Source of the DNA: Cliona cf. orientalis
Taxonomy: Eukaryota > Porifera > Demospongiae > Clionaida > Clionaidae
Direction of reading: 5' to 3'
Length of the DNA: 64,000 nucleotides
Assembly (NCBI GenBank): GCA_963930775.1
Contig: OZ005707.1
Location: 2,046,001-2,110,000, forward strand
Under the pieces are notes generated by a model that was given only the letters and a program-made list of their open reading frames with translations, was not told the origin of the DNA and did no database searches. Both the position numbers and the translations under genes were made by a program. The first letter of the stretch is position 1, and each line of letters starts with the position of its first letter. Shown piece after piece: positions 23,201-34,025 of the stretch.

Positions 23201-24560
23201 TGTGTTTTGGCCTTGAGGAAGCTGTGTGTTTTAATTGGGATTGATTGTGGGCTTCCGGTGGACATCCGGTGGTTAGTAGGCACTTGATTGAGAATGGTGG
23301 TCCTTGGGGAACAGGGTGGGGCTGTTTTGGGCGTGGCCTGGCCCCTCCCTTCCGGCTCGGCTTCCGGTCCATGGAGGATATTAAATGAACACTTCCGGCT
23401 CTAGCAGGCACACCCCTGAGACCTGTGCAATTAAAAGGGCGTGGTTACACAACATGCACCTCACTAATGACTTTGATGTGGTTTAGGTGTCATATCCCCC
23501 ACCTCACGCCCACGCAATTTAATGGTACCTTAAAGCAGCATTTCTGTTTCTCTGAAGTTTACATAATTATAGCCATGCACCGAAAGTAAATCTATAGATT
23601 GCACAATGTGCGCGCGGGGTATGTGCTCTAAAGAGCTCTAGTTGTTGTCGTTGTTAGCAGAAAAATCGCCATATCTGGAGGTCTAGGCGCCTGAGCGACT
23701 AGTAAGCACAATGAATCAGTCGAATTTGGCGAAAAACGGGCTTCAGTGTGCTTCGAATCGAGGGATATGGTCCACCAGCGTCACAAATGGTGCCTTTCTA
23801 TTAGCCTTCGTAACCACGCCTATCGACAGTGCCCACTCAATGCATTATGCATGCAGCCTTGTGCTTTCTGCTCATGCGCATAACATTCAATATTATGTAC
23901 TGGTAAAGGTCGTCAATAATGCTAGTGGCACACGTTTAGCTGGTAAGCTATCCACTGACTGGAATGCAAAGCCCCATCAATTCAGAATGTAAGATACCTG
24001 TATGTACCTAGTCTACATCTGGTGCAGAGAGAGAGTCAATGGTGTTTTGGCTGATATCACCAAGAGCCCTATAGCTATTAAAACCGAGGGCTCTCGAGGT
24101 CTATAAGCCTTTGATACAACCAAGCAGCAACAAAAGCAGATCTATAGATTGCGCAATGTGCGCGCGGGGTATGTGCTCTATAGAGCTCTAGTTGTTGTCT
24201 GTCGTTAGCATAAAAATCGCCAGATCAGGAGATCTAGGCATCTGAGCGACTCGTAAATACAACGTATCCGTCAATATCGCCGAAAAACTGGCTTCAGTAT
24301 GCTTCGAATTGTTTGGCAAGGCCCACGAGTGTTGCAAATACTGCGTTTTGTTGGCCACGCCTATGGACACTGCCCACCATGTGCTCTCTGCTCATGCGCA
24401 CAACCTGGCACAATATGTAGGTAAAGGTCGTCGACAGGGTGCTCACATCATCATGCATCATCGAGCTCTCTAGCGCTCTGATCTGACCGGTCGACCATAG
24501 ATACGCTCTGACATCGACGCTGCAGCGCGCGCGGGGTATGTGCTCTATAGAGCTCTAGTT
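20297..24560 (+). repeat. Head-to-tail array of seven Helentron/HINE-like units
   Basis: Unit borders near 20297, 20689, 20999, 21329, 21648, 23643 and 24193, ending at 24560. Most units are ~310-390 bp; the fifth is split by the TTAA element at 22096-23533, and the sixth is ~550 bp. Each complete unit starts TTACCCCGCGCGCATGCGCA, and the later ones start at GTTGTCGTTAGCA. Each ends GCGCGCGGGGTATGTGCTCT, a stem-loop and CTAGTT or CTAATT. Interiors share CGTCGAAAAACTGGCTTCA and CATGTGCTTTCTGCTCATGC. The block occupies a putative intron of the receptor gene. Confidence 0.75.
22096..23533. mobile_element. Non-autonomous DNA transposon flanked by TTAA, complete copy
   Basis: TTAA / GGTACCATTTAATTGCGTGG at the left and CCACGCAATTTAATGGTACC / TTAA at the right form a ~31-bp inverted terminal repeat with TTAA on both sides, as for piggyBac-type target sites. 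The terminal GGTACC is not the usual piggyBac end, so the superfamily stays open. Length ~1.44 kb, with a poly-A tract near 22766-22790. The insertion splits the fifth HINE unit. The second copy is at 1003-2226. Confidence 0.8.
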
Positions 24561-25025
24561 ATTATTAATTTCGATGAATTTGTTGTGCTCATGGGGTGAC
24601 TCACTCAGAAGTCTATGTCTGGCAATTTCTTTGCAGGATAAAAGTTTCACCAAGCCCAGCTAGCTACCTAGCTACTCTCGCATCACAGAAATATTCGGTA
24701 GAATAAACTTTAAAATTTGCCAAGGTCTCTATGTCTTCTGGGCAATCATCAACATGCACAGGAGAAAGAATTCTTGGACAAAAGGATAGGTGGTGAAAAT
24801 TTCTCAAGGCAAACATTTCCGGCTATATATTGTTATAGTATTACTGTACAGAGGGAAATCTTTGATGGTGCAAAATCTTACATGCAGATTTGCTTGCTAA
24901 TAATAATTACTTAGAAACTTTTGTGGTTTTAATATTTGCACTTCTCTATGTGAAACTTTAGTAACAATTCCGCGCAGATCAATTGCTGCATAGTATGCCT
25001 ACAGGTACAATGCGTTATGTAATAG
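24561..25025. other. Intergenic or intron with MITE remnants
   Basis: A fragment related to the TATAGCCGGA family (AAAATTTGCC..., CATTTCCGGCTATATATTG) lies at 24705-24840. No exon recognised. Confidence 0.45.
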
Positions 25026-25155
25026 TTATATCACGGGCGCGAGGGATGTATGGCATTTATTGCACCGAAGCACGAGGGCGCGAAGCGACCCGAGGGCTGA
25101 GTGCAATAAATACCATACATCCCGAGTGCACATGATATATATAACTATTTTATAT
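25026..25155. mobile_element. Palindromic MITE with ATAGTTATAT ends
   Basis: ATAGTTATATCACGGGCGCG and GGGATGTATGGCATTTATTG are mirrored by CAATAAATACCATACATCCC and CATGATATATATAACTAT. A related palindrome (ACGGCCAGGGATTTATGGC / GCCATAAATCCCTGGACAC) occurs in the 36-44 kb macro-repeats. Confidence 0.65.
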
Positions 25156-25811
25156 CCCATGGGCATTAGCTACCGTGGATACTGAAAAGAAGAAAGAACA
25201 ACTCATCTTGGTTGTATCAGTCTACTAAGCCGCTCTCTGAGTCAGCTCTCTAACGTCAATCGTTCTTTAATAGAGCGCCCCGTGGCTGAGGGGTGTGGTC
25301 AAATTGACACTAAACTCGATCGCGTGATAAGCACCATCGAGTTCAGAATCTGATATTTGTCGCTCAAGCTGTTGCCTAGCGCAGAAGCAAGGACACCTAT
25401 TACCATGCCAAAGCTTCTACGCGGTAAGCTTACCTTGGTATGTATGTAGCTCTCTCAGTCTGTGTAGACTCGCGACCGATTGACTGTACGACTCCGCCCA
25501 TCGCTTCGAACCGCTTTGTGCTTTTTCCTGCCATTCTTCCCGCTACACGCTCCATTAGGCCATTTACTTTAGGGTGCATGGTCAGGATTAGCCTATGGCT
25601 ATTCATGTATCCTTTGTGTTATTCACAAGAATTATTATAGAGAAATCCCCGCCCATCCCAATTTTTTACAGGCCGCCTCTAGGAATTTTATTACTATCGC
25701 GCGTGCGCAGTAGCGACCCTTTACCAAATATTTCGAAAATATTATGCTCCAGATACTGCTCTTTCTAGTGTCCTGATGAGTAAAAAATAAAAATAACATG
25801 CCTCCTCCCGC

Positions 25812-26153
25812 AGGGGCGGATCCAGGATTTCCTGGGGGGAGGTTCACTGCGTGGATGCGCATGCGCGCTAATGGGAAACCACGCCCATTTTCGGAAAACC
25901 ACGCCCACAAACGGGCAGCAAGTACTACTGCATCGTGACAAACTGCTAGAGAACCATGAAAGCTCAACTTTTGAGGTTGATTTAGTCTGATTTAGTACAG
26001 AATGTTTATCAGATATGTAGTATAGTTCATTGGTTTGAAGCCTTGGGTTCATAAGTAAGAAATATAGCAAGTTATTTGCCATTCTAAATCAGTGAAGGAT
26101 GGAGGGGGGGGGGTTCACAGGCACCCTGTGAACTACCCTAGATCCGCCCATGT
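25812..26153. mobile_element. MITE with CAGGGGCGGATCCAGGATT ends
   Basis: Left CAGGGGCGGATCCAGGATTT; right CCCTAGATCCGCCCATG. The ends are imperfect inverted repeats of the kind seen in many non-autonomous hAT-like elements. The interior holds two ACCACGCCCA motifs. The ~110-codon ORFs across it are not believed. Confidence 0.5.
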
Positions 26154-26735
26154 CCCGCTCCTATTTTTTGAAAAAAGGTGGATGAGAATCAAGTAAGTTA
26201 TTTTATATAGCCTTAATACAGCTTTAGCTACAGAGCCCCACAGAATCGCTGAAGAAGCGGCTGTTCTTTGATCCTCAGCAATACTTTTGCCTGAAGCGCA
26301 TTTGACAGTGCAATATGACTTTGCGGTTAGTGCATGCAATATTGTTGCAGTTAGTGCAATATGAGTTTGCGGTTAGTGCAATATGGCATATATTTTACTT
26401 AGCAACAACATAGTAACGGGATATAATATACATACATATGTGCAGCTGCATGATATTCTCTGCCCATTTAAATTTTGTAGTTCCTTTTTTTGTGGCACCC
26501 AATCTGTCTATGAAAACACGAAGTTTTACACCATGTCTACAGAAAAATTTCTTGCTATACAGGAATTCTACTCTTTGACACCATACACTTCTGTCTCAAG
26601 TAAGGAATCATGTGTCTCTGAGCCGAAATTGCAAATGATGCCGTGGGTACTTACCCTGCTGGGACACTACGGAATCCTCAAGTAGGCAGTATGAAGACTT
26701 AGTACAATTTGAGGTTTACTCACAGGTATTCTAAC

Positions 26736-26975
26736 TACCATATTTCTTCTAAAAATTCGGCCCTTCTAATTATTCGGCATCCTTTACCAAAATTAATGAT
26801 TGAAAATTGTCTCTTATTTTTGGCAAAGGTCGTCACGTGTATATTATGCTATAAACAGTACGGAAACAGAATGCGCACGCAGGCTGAATGCATGTTGAAT
26901 ATTAACCTCTAAACATTCGGCAAAGCTAAAGCAATATTATTATTTTCTTGCCGAATTTTTAGAAGAAATACGGTA
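26736..26975. mobile_element. MITE, TTCTAAAAATTCGGC family, intact copy
   Basis: TACCATATTTCTTCTAAAAA and TTTTTAGAAGAAATACGGTA are 20-bp inverted ends, extended by TTCGGC / GCCGAA. 240 bp. It lies just downstream of the IgGFc-type exon donor. A second copy at 39217-40015 carries another element inside it. Confidence 0.85.
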
Positions 26976-27021
26976 ATAATAATTATATCATAATTATTAT
27001 GATTTGTGTACAGTAATTTAC

Positions 27022-28524
27022 CTCCAACTGATTGCATTTCAAATCCAGTGGGATAGCCAAAAGAAATCTCATGAAGGAAACCATACACAAACAAATTCAT
27101 AGCAGCTCCAGATATATTGTAGTTCACTTGATGACTACCTACTGGTAGTTCGGAGTAAGCACCATATCCATAGACTTGATTATTGGAACAGAGTATGGGG
27201 GAGTAGCCACTGTCGGGGGAGTACGTCGTGCCATTGACAGTCAGTCTGCTGCGAGAAACAGTAGAGTTATTGAAGAATTGAATCGGAAGAGTCAAGCTAA
27301 TGTGCCCAAGAACAGCAGTATCGACTTGCATGGCAGTGGTGGCAGTATAATCATTTGAATACTGGGACAAAGGTGGTATAAGTAACATGAAGGGGTCTCC
27401 TTGGGTTCCAGTAACACCTGGGAAAGTAATTTCATCGAGTGAGTGACCTTTACTGTACATCATGACAATGGCTGGTTTTGTTGTCTCTATACAACAAAAT
27501 TCACGACGATAACTAAGAGTCACACCATCGGGAGCATCACCTACTGTATCAAACTCCATGTAATTCTGACCACGCTGTGATTGTAATGTTTGGGTAATCT
27601 GTTGACTTGGACTTGACTGTCCTTCAGTGGTGCAGGTGATAGTGACTTGATTGTTATCTACAACACTCCCAACTCTGTAACGCTCTCCAGATTCCCTTAC
27701 GTCAAGGGGCGCAGTAAAAAATTGTGTTCCCCAGGTTGTATCTGGTGGTATCTGCTCAACAAGATGATCACATGCCGTTTGGCCAGAGGGAACTTGTCCA
27801 CACTCGTGGCCTACGAACACCGATATGGGCTTATCGGACTCAATGATTGTACCAGTTAGATCCATATCCGAATTAAATTGTGCAGTTTGAAGTCGATCCA
27901 CCGTGATGGTAATTTGTCCACCAGCATTGACGAGTATCGGAACTGGTGCACCAGTTAGATCAGCATTTGCTTGAATTTGCTGAGTGGGCCGAAGAGTCAC
28001 GCTAGTCATATCTTCACATGGGACAATCAAAAATCTACTTCGAAATATTCCCGTCATTGATACTGTACTCGTAGAGAAAACAAAATAGTTGTACTGTATA
28101 ACGGGATATCTATGGCAGGGTAGGGCCAGGAATGCATCTGTTGACACCTCTGCATCGTTAATTCCATATACAGTCAATAGCTTCGTGGGATCAGTTGCGT
28201 TTACATGAATTCCCTTGTTCCTTTCATCCTCACCATTAACTCTAATGTCACCAATTTCACCAGCTTTTCCAACAGGTAGGTTGACCAGAGTTACGCTTCC
28301 CTTTCTTGTTTCAAATGTCTGCGTCGTTCCGAAGTATTCTACTGTGAATTCCACTGAGGCTGTGGGATCATCAGTGGTCACAAGCAGAGATGCACTAGCT
28401 GAATCAATTGGAGCATTTGCAGTGTTGCCCATAAAACCGAGAAAAAATTCGTTTCCTTTTGAGGATGGGGCATTTGGATCTGTTGTGTGCATAACAATGT
28501 CAGATAATGATAGCAACAAATAAT
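27022..28524 (-). CDS. IgGFc-binding-protein N-terminal-type domain, single 1503-nt exon
   Basis: A ~500-residue extracellular domain of the kind found at the N-terminus of IgG Fc-binding proteins and in many invertebrate surface or mucus proteins. Seen: GNEFFLGFMGN near the start, then IHVNATDPTKLLTVYGI, DAFLALPCHRYP, and the hallmark segment DLTGTIIESDKPISVFVGHE with CGQVP and CDHLVEQIPP, TWGTQFF; later WHAT-type FCCIETTKPAIVMMY and FMLLIPPLSQYSNDY. Despite the name, no IgG ligand is implied outside vertebrates. Acceptor GGGCAG at 28525-28530, donor GTAAAT at 27021. Exon length is divisible by three, with phase 1 on both sides. No ATG or signal peptide lies in frame, so 5' exons are missing from my model. 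Downstream on the same strand, the next phase-compatible exon is Calx-beta domain 1. Confidence 0.88.
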
Positions 28525-28668
28525 CTGCCCAGAAGCTAAGGTACCTAGATACACAAACTGTGTCTGGTCCCTTAGCCACAACTGAGTGCAGAACTGCTAT
28601 TTAGCGGTGAGTATAGCTACACCACACTTGCTCTATGCTCACACATAAGCAAGTTCCCACATGAACTT

Positions 28669-28750
28669 GCAACAACATAATAGCAGGTAAGCAGTTATAT
28701 AACTGCTTATCTGCAGTTATATAACTGCTTATCTGCTATAACGTTGTTGC
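28669..28750. repeat. Hairpin with duplicated 16-20-bp perfect palindromes
   Basis: AAGCAGTTATATAACTGCTT (28689-28708) is a perfect 20-bp palindrome, and GCAGTTATATAACTGC repeats at 28713-28728. The flanks GCAACAACATAATAGCAG and its near inverse enclose both. It lies ~150 bp upstream of the IgGFc-type exon. Slippage or MITE origin is likelier than a regulatory role. Confidence 0.6.
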
Positions 28751-28929
28751 TATGTGCAAAGCCACATGAGAGCAGCTCCAGGCAACCCAGGCCACATTAT
28801 ACAATATGAATATTCATGAGGGAAACCATAGTGTGGTCACCTACTATAGCAACCACAATTATTGCCGTCATCATGGGTAGCTGGAGGCGCTATATACCAT
28901 AGATTCAAGATAATAATTATTATTCATGC

Positions 28930-29365
28930 AGACTGGCAGCCACCAGAGAGGAAGGTACTTATTAGACATTTATGGCTTAAAGTTATCAGGGAAGAAAGCA
29001 AAGTTCCTTATGTGAGGGAGTTCAACTCTTAATATATGAACCAACTTATCAGAACTCCAGCCTATCTTGGAGCCACATGTATATATCAAGGAATGATCAG
29101 AAAAGAGCCTATCATGAATGGATCAGAGATTGACCAGTCTCACAAGGCATACCATGCAGTTCAACATCCCTAGTAGAAGAACGGTTGAACAGCACCACCT
29201 TCCATTCATGATTGGCTTTTGATGTTAATTTAAGTTAATAATAATTGTTATAGTCATCAATCATGTAAACTAAGTATCACTAAAATTAATGTTTTTGACA
29301 ATAATTATTGGGTTCATCATGCATAATATGTAGCTACAATAATTATAAATTATTATTCCACAGAT
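28930..29365. repeat. Repeat shared with 51060-51340 and 51703-51800
   Basis: 28950-29210 is the reverse complement of 51060-51330. 29268-29360 matches 51703-51800 in the same orientation. In the 51-kb copy the reversed part has an open 69-codon frame on the minus strand; here that frame is full of stops. No other gene was found between 28.76 and 29.6 kb. Confidence 0.7.
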
Positions 29366-29639
29366 CTAGAGGTTGTAAAAGGAAGACAGTTGGGTGTACC
29401 AGTGTAGCAGCATGATGGTGTCAATGTTGGAGACTTATAGGTACACTATTATAAACAAGTGAACCACTTTAATTTATGAGCTTGAAAACATCTGGTGCAA
29501 TGAAGTATACTATGCTTACAAATGGCATCCGGCTCAGCGTGCACTAAAATAACTGAGCGTGGCTATATTATAATATATGATAGACTAGCCTTCCATACTC
29601 AGTCTGATCCAAGTTACATGAAATGATTACTGAACTATT

Positions 29640-30113
29640 GTGAGAATATTTTTATACTGATTTCTCCTACACAACAGGCAAGTGTTAATTCAATGCTTAA
29701 AAACTTTTTGGCAGGGTAAGGATTTCCATCATGTTTCTTTGCTTCTACAAGGAATAAGCTTAGAATACGAGCGAGTTCAACTTTAGAAGCTTCAGTTGAA
29801 AAAGGACCATCCAGATAATCCATAGGAGTAGACTCTCCAGGGCGATGATTTTGTGATTCTAGCCAGGAAGAGAACACATTGATTGCCCATTTTGTGTTCT
29901 TAGCGATATTTTCAGGCACAAACCCTTGGCTCATCTTCTTAAGCTCCTCGTTTGAAACTGTGTCAGAAAAGTATTCCTTGACAGGCTTTGCAAGTGACAA
30001 CTTCTTGCACGTTTAGATGGGGAAGCAGCATCACTAGAGCCTGAGTTTTCCTTGTTGTATAGAGCACAGCGTTTGGGGGGGGGGGGGGGGGGGGGGTCCA
30101 TCCAGTTGTTCAT
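29640..30113 (-). pseudogene. Crypton/ZMYM-like N-terminal fragment, frameshifted
   Basis: Minus-strand frame from ATG 30113 (MNNWMD then a Pro run encoded by a poly-C tract, then KRARSC). After a one-base shift near 30000 the next frame carries FVPENIAKNTKWAINVFSSW ... EASKVELARILSLFLVEAKK ... GNPYPAKKFL. The NTKWAINVF...SLFLVEAKK-GNPYP pattern is the N-terminal (SAM-like) part seen in Crypton tyrosine recombinases and in the domesticated ZMYM/QRICH1/KCTD1 relatives. The catalytic recombinase region is absent. With a frameshift and no downstream domain it is best called a relic. The homopolymer near the start makes any ATG choice unsafe. Confidence 0.6.
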
Positions 30114-31061
30114 ACCAAGATCAAAGTTGGGATTGGGCGGTTTAGCTATTACTCAAATCAATTCTTCATAATAGACTAGAACAGACAACGTCCCTGCTAT
30201 ACTTTCCAGTTGCGCTAGTCTAAGAGCTATAGAGACAACCATTAACTACAACTATCTTCACTGTACTGCTACAGTGTTTCCCCCAGCATACCTGAATCAG
30301 GGTGGGGCACCCGGTTTGATTTTGGGCTAATTGGATGAACATCAAAGGAATGGGTGGAGTTTAAAGCCACAACTTAATTAAAATCCTATGAATATCATTA
30401 AGCACCCGGTTTGGATTATGTTCTAGGGGAATCCCTGCTGCTATAGCTATGCATGACTTTGAGAGCTCAGTCCAGCTGCATGCACAGATGAATAATATGA
30501 CATCAATGGTTACCATGGTATAGTGCATCGTGGCAACCAATAAAAACTCAGCTAAGCTCATTAGCTGACCTGATTAAACGGTTATGACATTGATGGTTAT
30601 ATACTATGGTAGAGCATCTTGGCAACCAATAGAAACTCAGTATATGGTTAGCTGATGAAATTGTTACTATAAGGATTGCATCATTGCAGCCAATCAGCTA
30701 AATAATGTGGCCATACTATTAGTCTGGCGAGCTAGCCCCTCCTCTCTTCTTGCATGCGCGAAGGAGGAAGGGTCTAGCAAAGGTCACTGTCTGGAATGCA
30801 ATAACCGTGCGTGATGAACGAAGCCGCACGAACGTGTTTGAGTAGGCGAATTATCAATTACGTAAGTAAACAACGTTTGTGGCCACGCGGCTTGCTTCGC
30901 TGCTGCTTGCTGCGCTGAAGGATCGATCGCACTAGCTGGAAGCGATCTCGTTCCGTTCCTCGAGCGTCAGTCGCGCCTTCTTTTCGATTGTCAGAGCGGT
31001 CTCTCAGCTAAATCGAGCTCCAGACTGAACAGGATCTAGAGCGAGTTGAGCGCCAGAGGCG
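30114..31061. other. Upstream region of the DUF6589 gene
   Basis: No exon recognised. It turns GC-richer from about 30730 (GCTAGCCCCTCCTCTCTTCT onward), which may be the promoter/5'UTR of the plus-strand gene starting at 31062. No convincing TATA box at a fixed spacing. Confidence 0.4.
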
Positions 31062-34025
31062 ATGTCCACAACTAAGAAGATCTACGTTCGTCAACCCAGT
31101 CCTTTCTGTATTGTATGCAACAGGATTATTTACAAAGAAAACGAAAGATATCGACTTTATAAGCTCAATGAAGAGAGACTAGGTTTCTCAACTGGACAGA
31201 AGACCATGATTGGAGATCTACTACAAAAAGTGGCTACAGAAACTGGAACCCTGTCAATTGTGGAAGCTCGATTTCTGAATCATGTGTGCAGTATTTGTCG
31301 AAACGTTTTAGTAAAGGTTCAGAAAGCTCAAAGACATCTTGAAAATGCTCATACAGAGTACTGCACTCGACTGAAACTAGCGCAGCAGGCAGATTTGCAG
31401 CCAATAACAACCTTACCAGGACCACATGACAGAAACACCCTTCAGCAGCCTTTCCCTCAGCTTCCCACTACTGTTCCTCAGGCTTTACTTCCCTCCAAAC
31501 ATGCCAGGCCACTGTTCTCACCTTCAGGAGTATCTCCAGCATGTAAACGGCCGTCTTTACATTCTCCTGCTATACAACCATCACATTCCGGAGTATCTCC
31601 TGCAGCTAAAAGGCCAACTTTGCACCCACTAAGAGTTACTCCTAATGTATCTTCACCTCAAAGAAGTCGAGCTACCCTAGGTTTGAGGGATTCAGGTGAT
31701 CGTCCTACAGCTGCCCGTAGTTTAACATTTAGTGGTACTTCAAGTGCCGTGCAAGAAGTGCGTGAAATCCGTGTATATACTGACCTTGATGATGACACAG
31801 ATGAAGATATCAAGGTAGAGTATAGCATAATATTATACATGTATACAGTATACTAGACACGAATGTGCTAATTAATGCTATTCATTTCATAAAGGTTGTA
31901 TCAACAAGGAGCTCTTCACACTCCCGTGTGCTTCCAAAGAGTCTTCATGAAGTGGGAAAAGCACTACTGAATCACGAAGATTTGGTATCAGCCGTTCTCA
32001 ACTCCAAAGATCTGTATTCGGATACAGTGAACAGAATAGTGGTAGACCTAACCAAAGAATGTGTGCATCTATGTGAAAAGAAGAGATTCTCTTCAATTCT
32101 TCGACAAATAAGCTCAAAGAATCTACAGGATTTTCAGTGGAGTAACTTACTCAACGAATGGAAAAAAGAAGCACCACTCTTGTATCGAATTTTGATAACA
32201 GTTGCTATACCTTCTTCATCTACCTGTCTACCAATAGATCACTTTCCGGCCGTGTGTGTGTCTGGTGCCATCCTCCTTAGGAGTAGAAACATACATATGA
32301 GTGCTATCCATCACTTAATTGGCTTAGTACTTTTTCACGGAAATCTCAGTAAAACCGTAAGTTACTTGAATTTCATCATAAAATCTATAATTATTGTGCT
32401 ATGTGTATACGTAATAAATAAAGGGAATTGTGAGGCTCAACCATATGCAATTGTGTGTATCACATCAAGCTATCCTCTCAAAAATGGATGAGATGGCCGC
32501 TGGCTTTGAGTTGAGGATTCAGCAATGGCAAGATTGCATAGTGAAGGAGCTACTTAGGAAGTGTACGTCTTTAAATACTGCTTACGTGTATGCTTATTTT
32601 ATGTGCTTTATATGGTTATGTTTCATGTAAATGCAGGTGGTGGTAATAGTGATACGGAAACAGATCAACGCATATTTGCAAGTGAGTGCTACCAAATCTG
32701 ATCTGCATGGTTTAAGTACACTGAGCTACATGGTACTTGTGTATTATCCTCCTCTCTAGATTTGTATCAAATAATTGGGGATAATGTTGATCTCAGACAA
32801 AAAGCAAGTCAGCAAACTCTAGACAGCACAGGTGCTGATCATCACTGGTTTCACATGTATGCTGTATTGGACAGAGTGGATGGAAGAGACCTAGACATTG
32901 ATGAGCCACAAGCAGACATCACATCGTTGCCCCTTCAAACTTTCTTGCCATCTAGAGAAGACTGTGATTTCCTCAAAAAAGAATTTGCTGTATTGCTATC
33001 CCGCACCCTTGTGGACAAACTACACTTTCTTCATCCTTACAAGTGTTGTATTCCAACCCATATTCCACATCGATACTCAACAGAAGCAAGCGAAAAGTCC
33101 GAGATTGTAAGTATTTCAATTGAGAATTTGGAACTAGATTTTAAGTGTACTAACCATGAATACAGGTGCCTCTTGGAGTATTGACCAAATGTGAAAATAA
33201 GGGGGAAGACATGGTTGACATCCTTCATTATATGCATCGCTACGTCCCCACGGTATCGGATGAAGTATTTGTTCCTGTTCTTTTTGGTGGGGACCAACTT
33301 ACAAGGGAAAGAGCCTATCACGCTCAAGATGCTAAGTTACAATCATCAACTCCTCTCCGTAAGCTGCTTGGTTTAGTTCCTAAGTGTGAGGACTGGCATG
33401 CCAGAACCAGCTTCTATCAGGTAGGAATTGTATTGAGCACAATGTAACTGGGGTAGCTACATTTGAATGTTTGATTTGTGTGTAGGTAATCTACATTGTC
33501 AATCGCCTGTACAAGAAAGATTCAATTGCTGATAAAGGAACTTTGATGCAGCTGAAAGTTATCCTTAATCGTCAGTTACCAAGCAAAGTGAAAGATGATC
33601 CAAGTTCAGTGGAACCATTTCTTGACGTTGTATTGGATTCCCATATTGTAGCTGCTGCTCTTACTTTTTTCGGAATGGATAGTGTGGACAGTCAGCCAAC
33701 TCAAAATGTTGATTTAGCTAATTTGAAAGAAGAAAAGTGGGGATACCTATCTCAAGTTCTACAAGCATTCATAGACCACTTCATACCAACCTTTGTTCAA
33801 CAGCCAATTGTCATCACAAATCAAACACAATCAAACCAACCAGAACCACATCTGTCGACAAAAACAAAAAAGGGTGCTTCAAAAGCTGTACAGCCTCTCC
33901 AGAACAGTGCCGAGGAGGACTACATCCTGAACTATGCATGTAATGTGATGGGGCACACAATTGATCAACCAACCATCCAAATGATTTTTCCAGCTCTCTC
34001 AGTACTGACTCTGATAACAGAATAA
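31062..34025 (+). CDS. DUF6589-family protein, seven exons, C-terminus altered
   Basis: Exons 31062-31814, 31895-32356, 32424-32562, 32637-32681, 32760-33106, 33166-33420 and 33486-34025. All have GT-AG borders, and phases agree throughout. N-terminus: a Cys-pair zinc-binding-like segment (PFCIVCNRII ... HVCSICRNVLVKVQKAQRHL), then a Ser/Pro-rich linker with two near-repeats (SGVSPACKRPSLHSP / SGVSPAAKRPTLHP). The conserved core begins in exon 5: IGDNVDLRQKASQQ, DHHWFHMYAVLDRVD, then FGGDQLTRERAYHAQD and CEDWHARTSFYQ. This HWF...YAV.DRV ... GDQLT.ERA ... DWH series is the DUF6589 signature, a family of unknown function multiplied in invertebrate genomes and often treated as transposon-related. 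The start ATG is in good context (GGCGATGTCC). The normal C-terminal part after NYACNVMGH is missing: the last ~20 codons are antisense to a RecQ fragment. It may therefore be truncated, or may still be expressed. Confidence 0.82.

Noticed and set aside
20176-24370. ORFs of 60-98 codons within the HINE array
   Set aside because: They recur only because the units repeat, differ in frame from unit to unit, and match no transposase or Rep/helicase motif.
26383-26912. Two plus-strand ORFs of 67-100 codons beside the IgGFc exon
   Set aside because: One runs through a MITE and neither has domain-like content or splice support. The opposite strand carries the gene.
5887-28524. Sponge aggregation-factor core gene (Calx-beta repeats with vWD/wreath domains)
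   Set aside because: Calx-beta exons are present, but no vWD or wreath-like exon was found, and the same-strand phase-compatible neighbours are IgGFc-type and HRM-7TM exons. An adhesion-GPCR reading fits better, although it is not proven.
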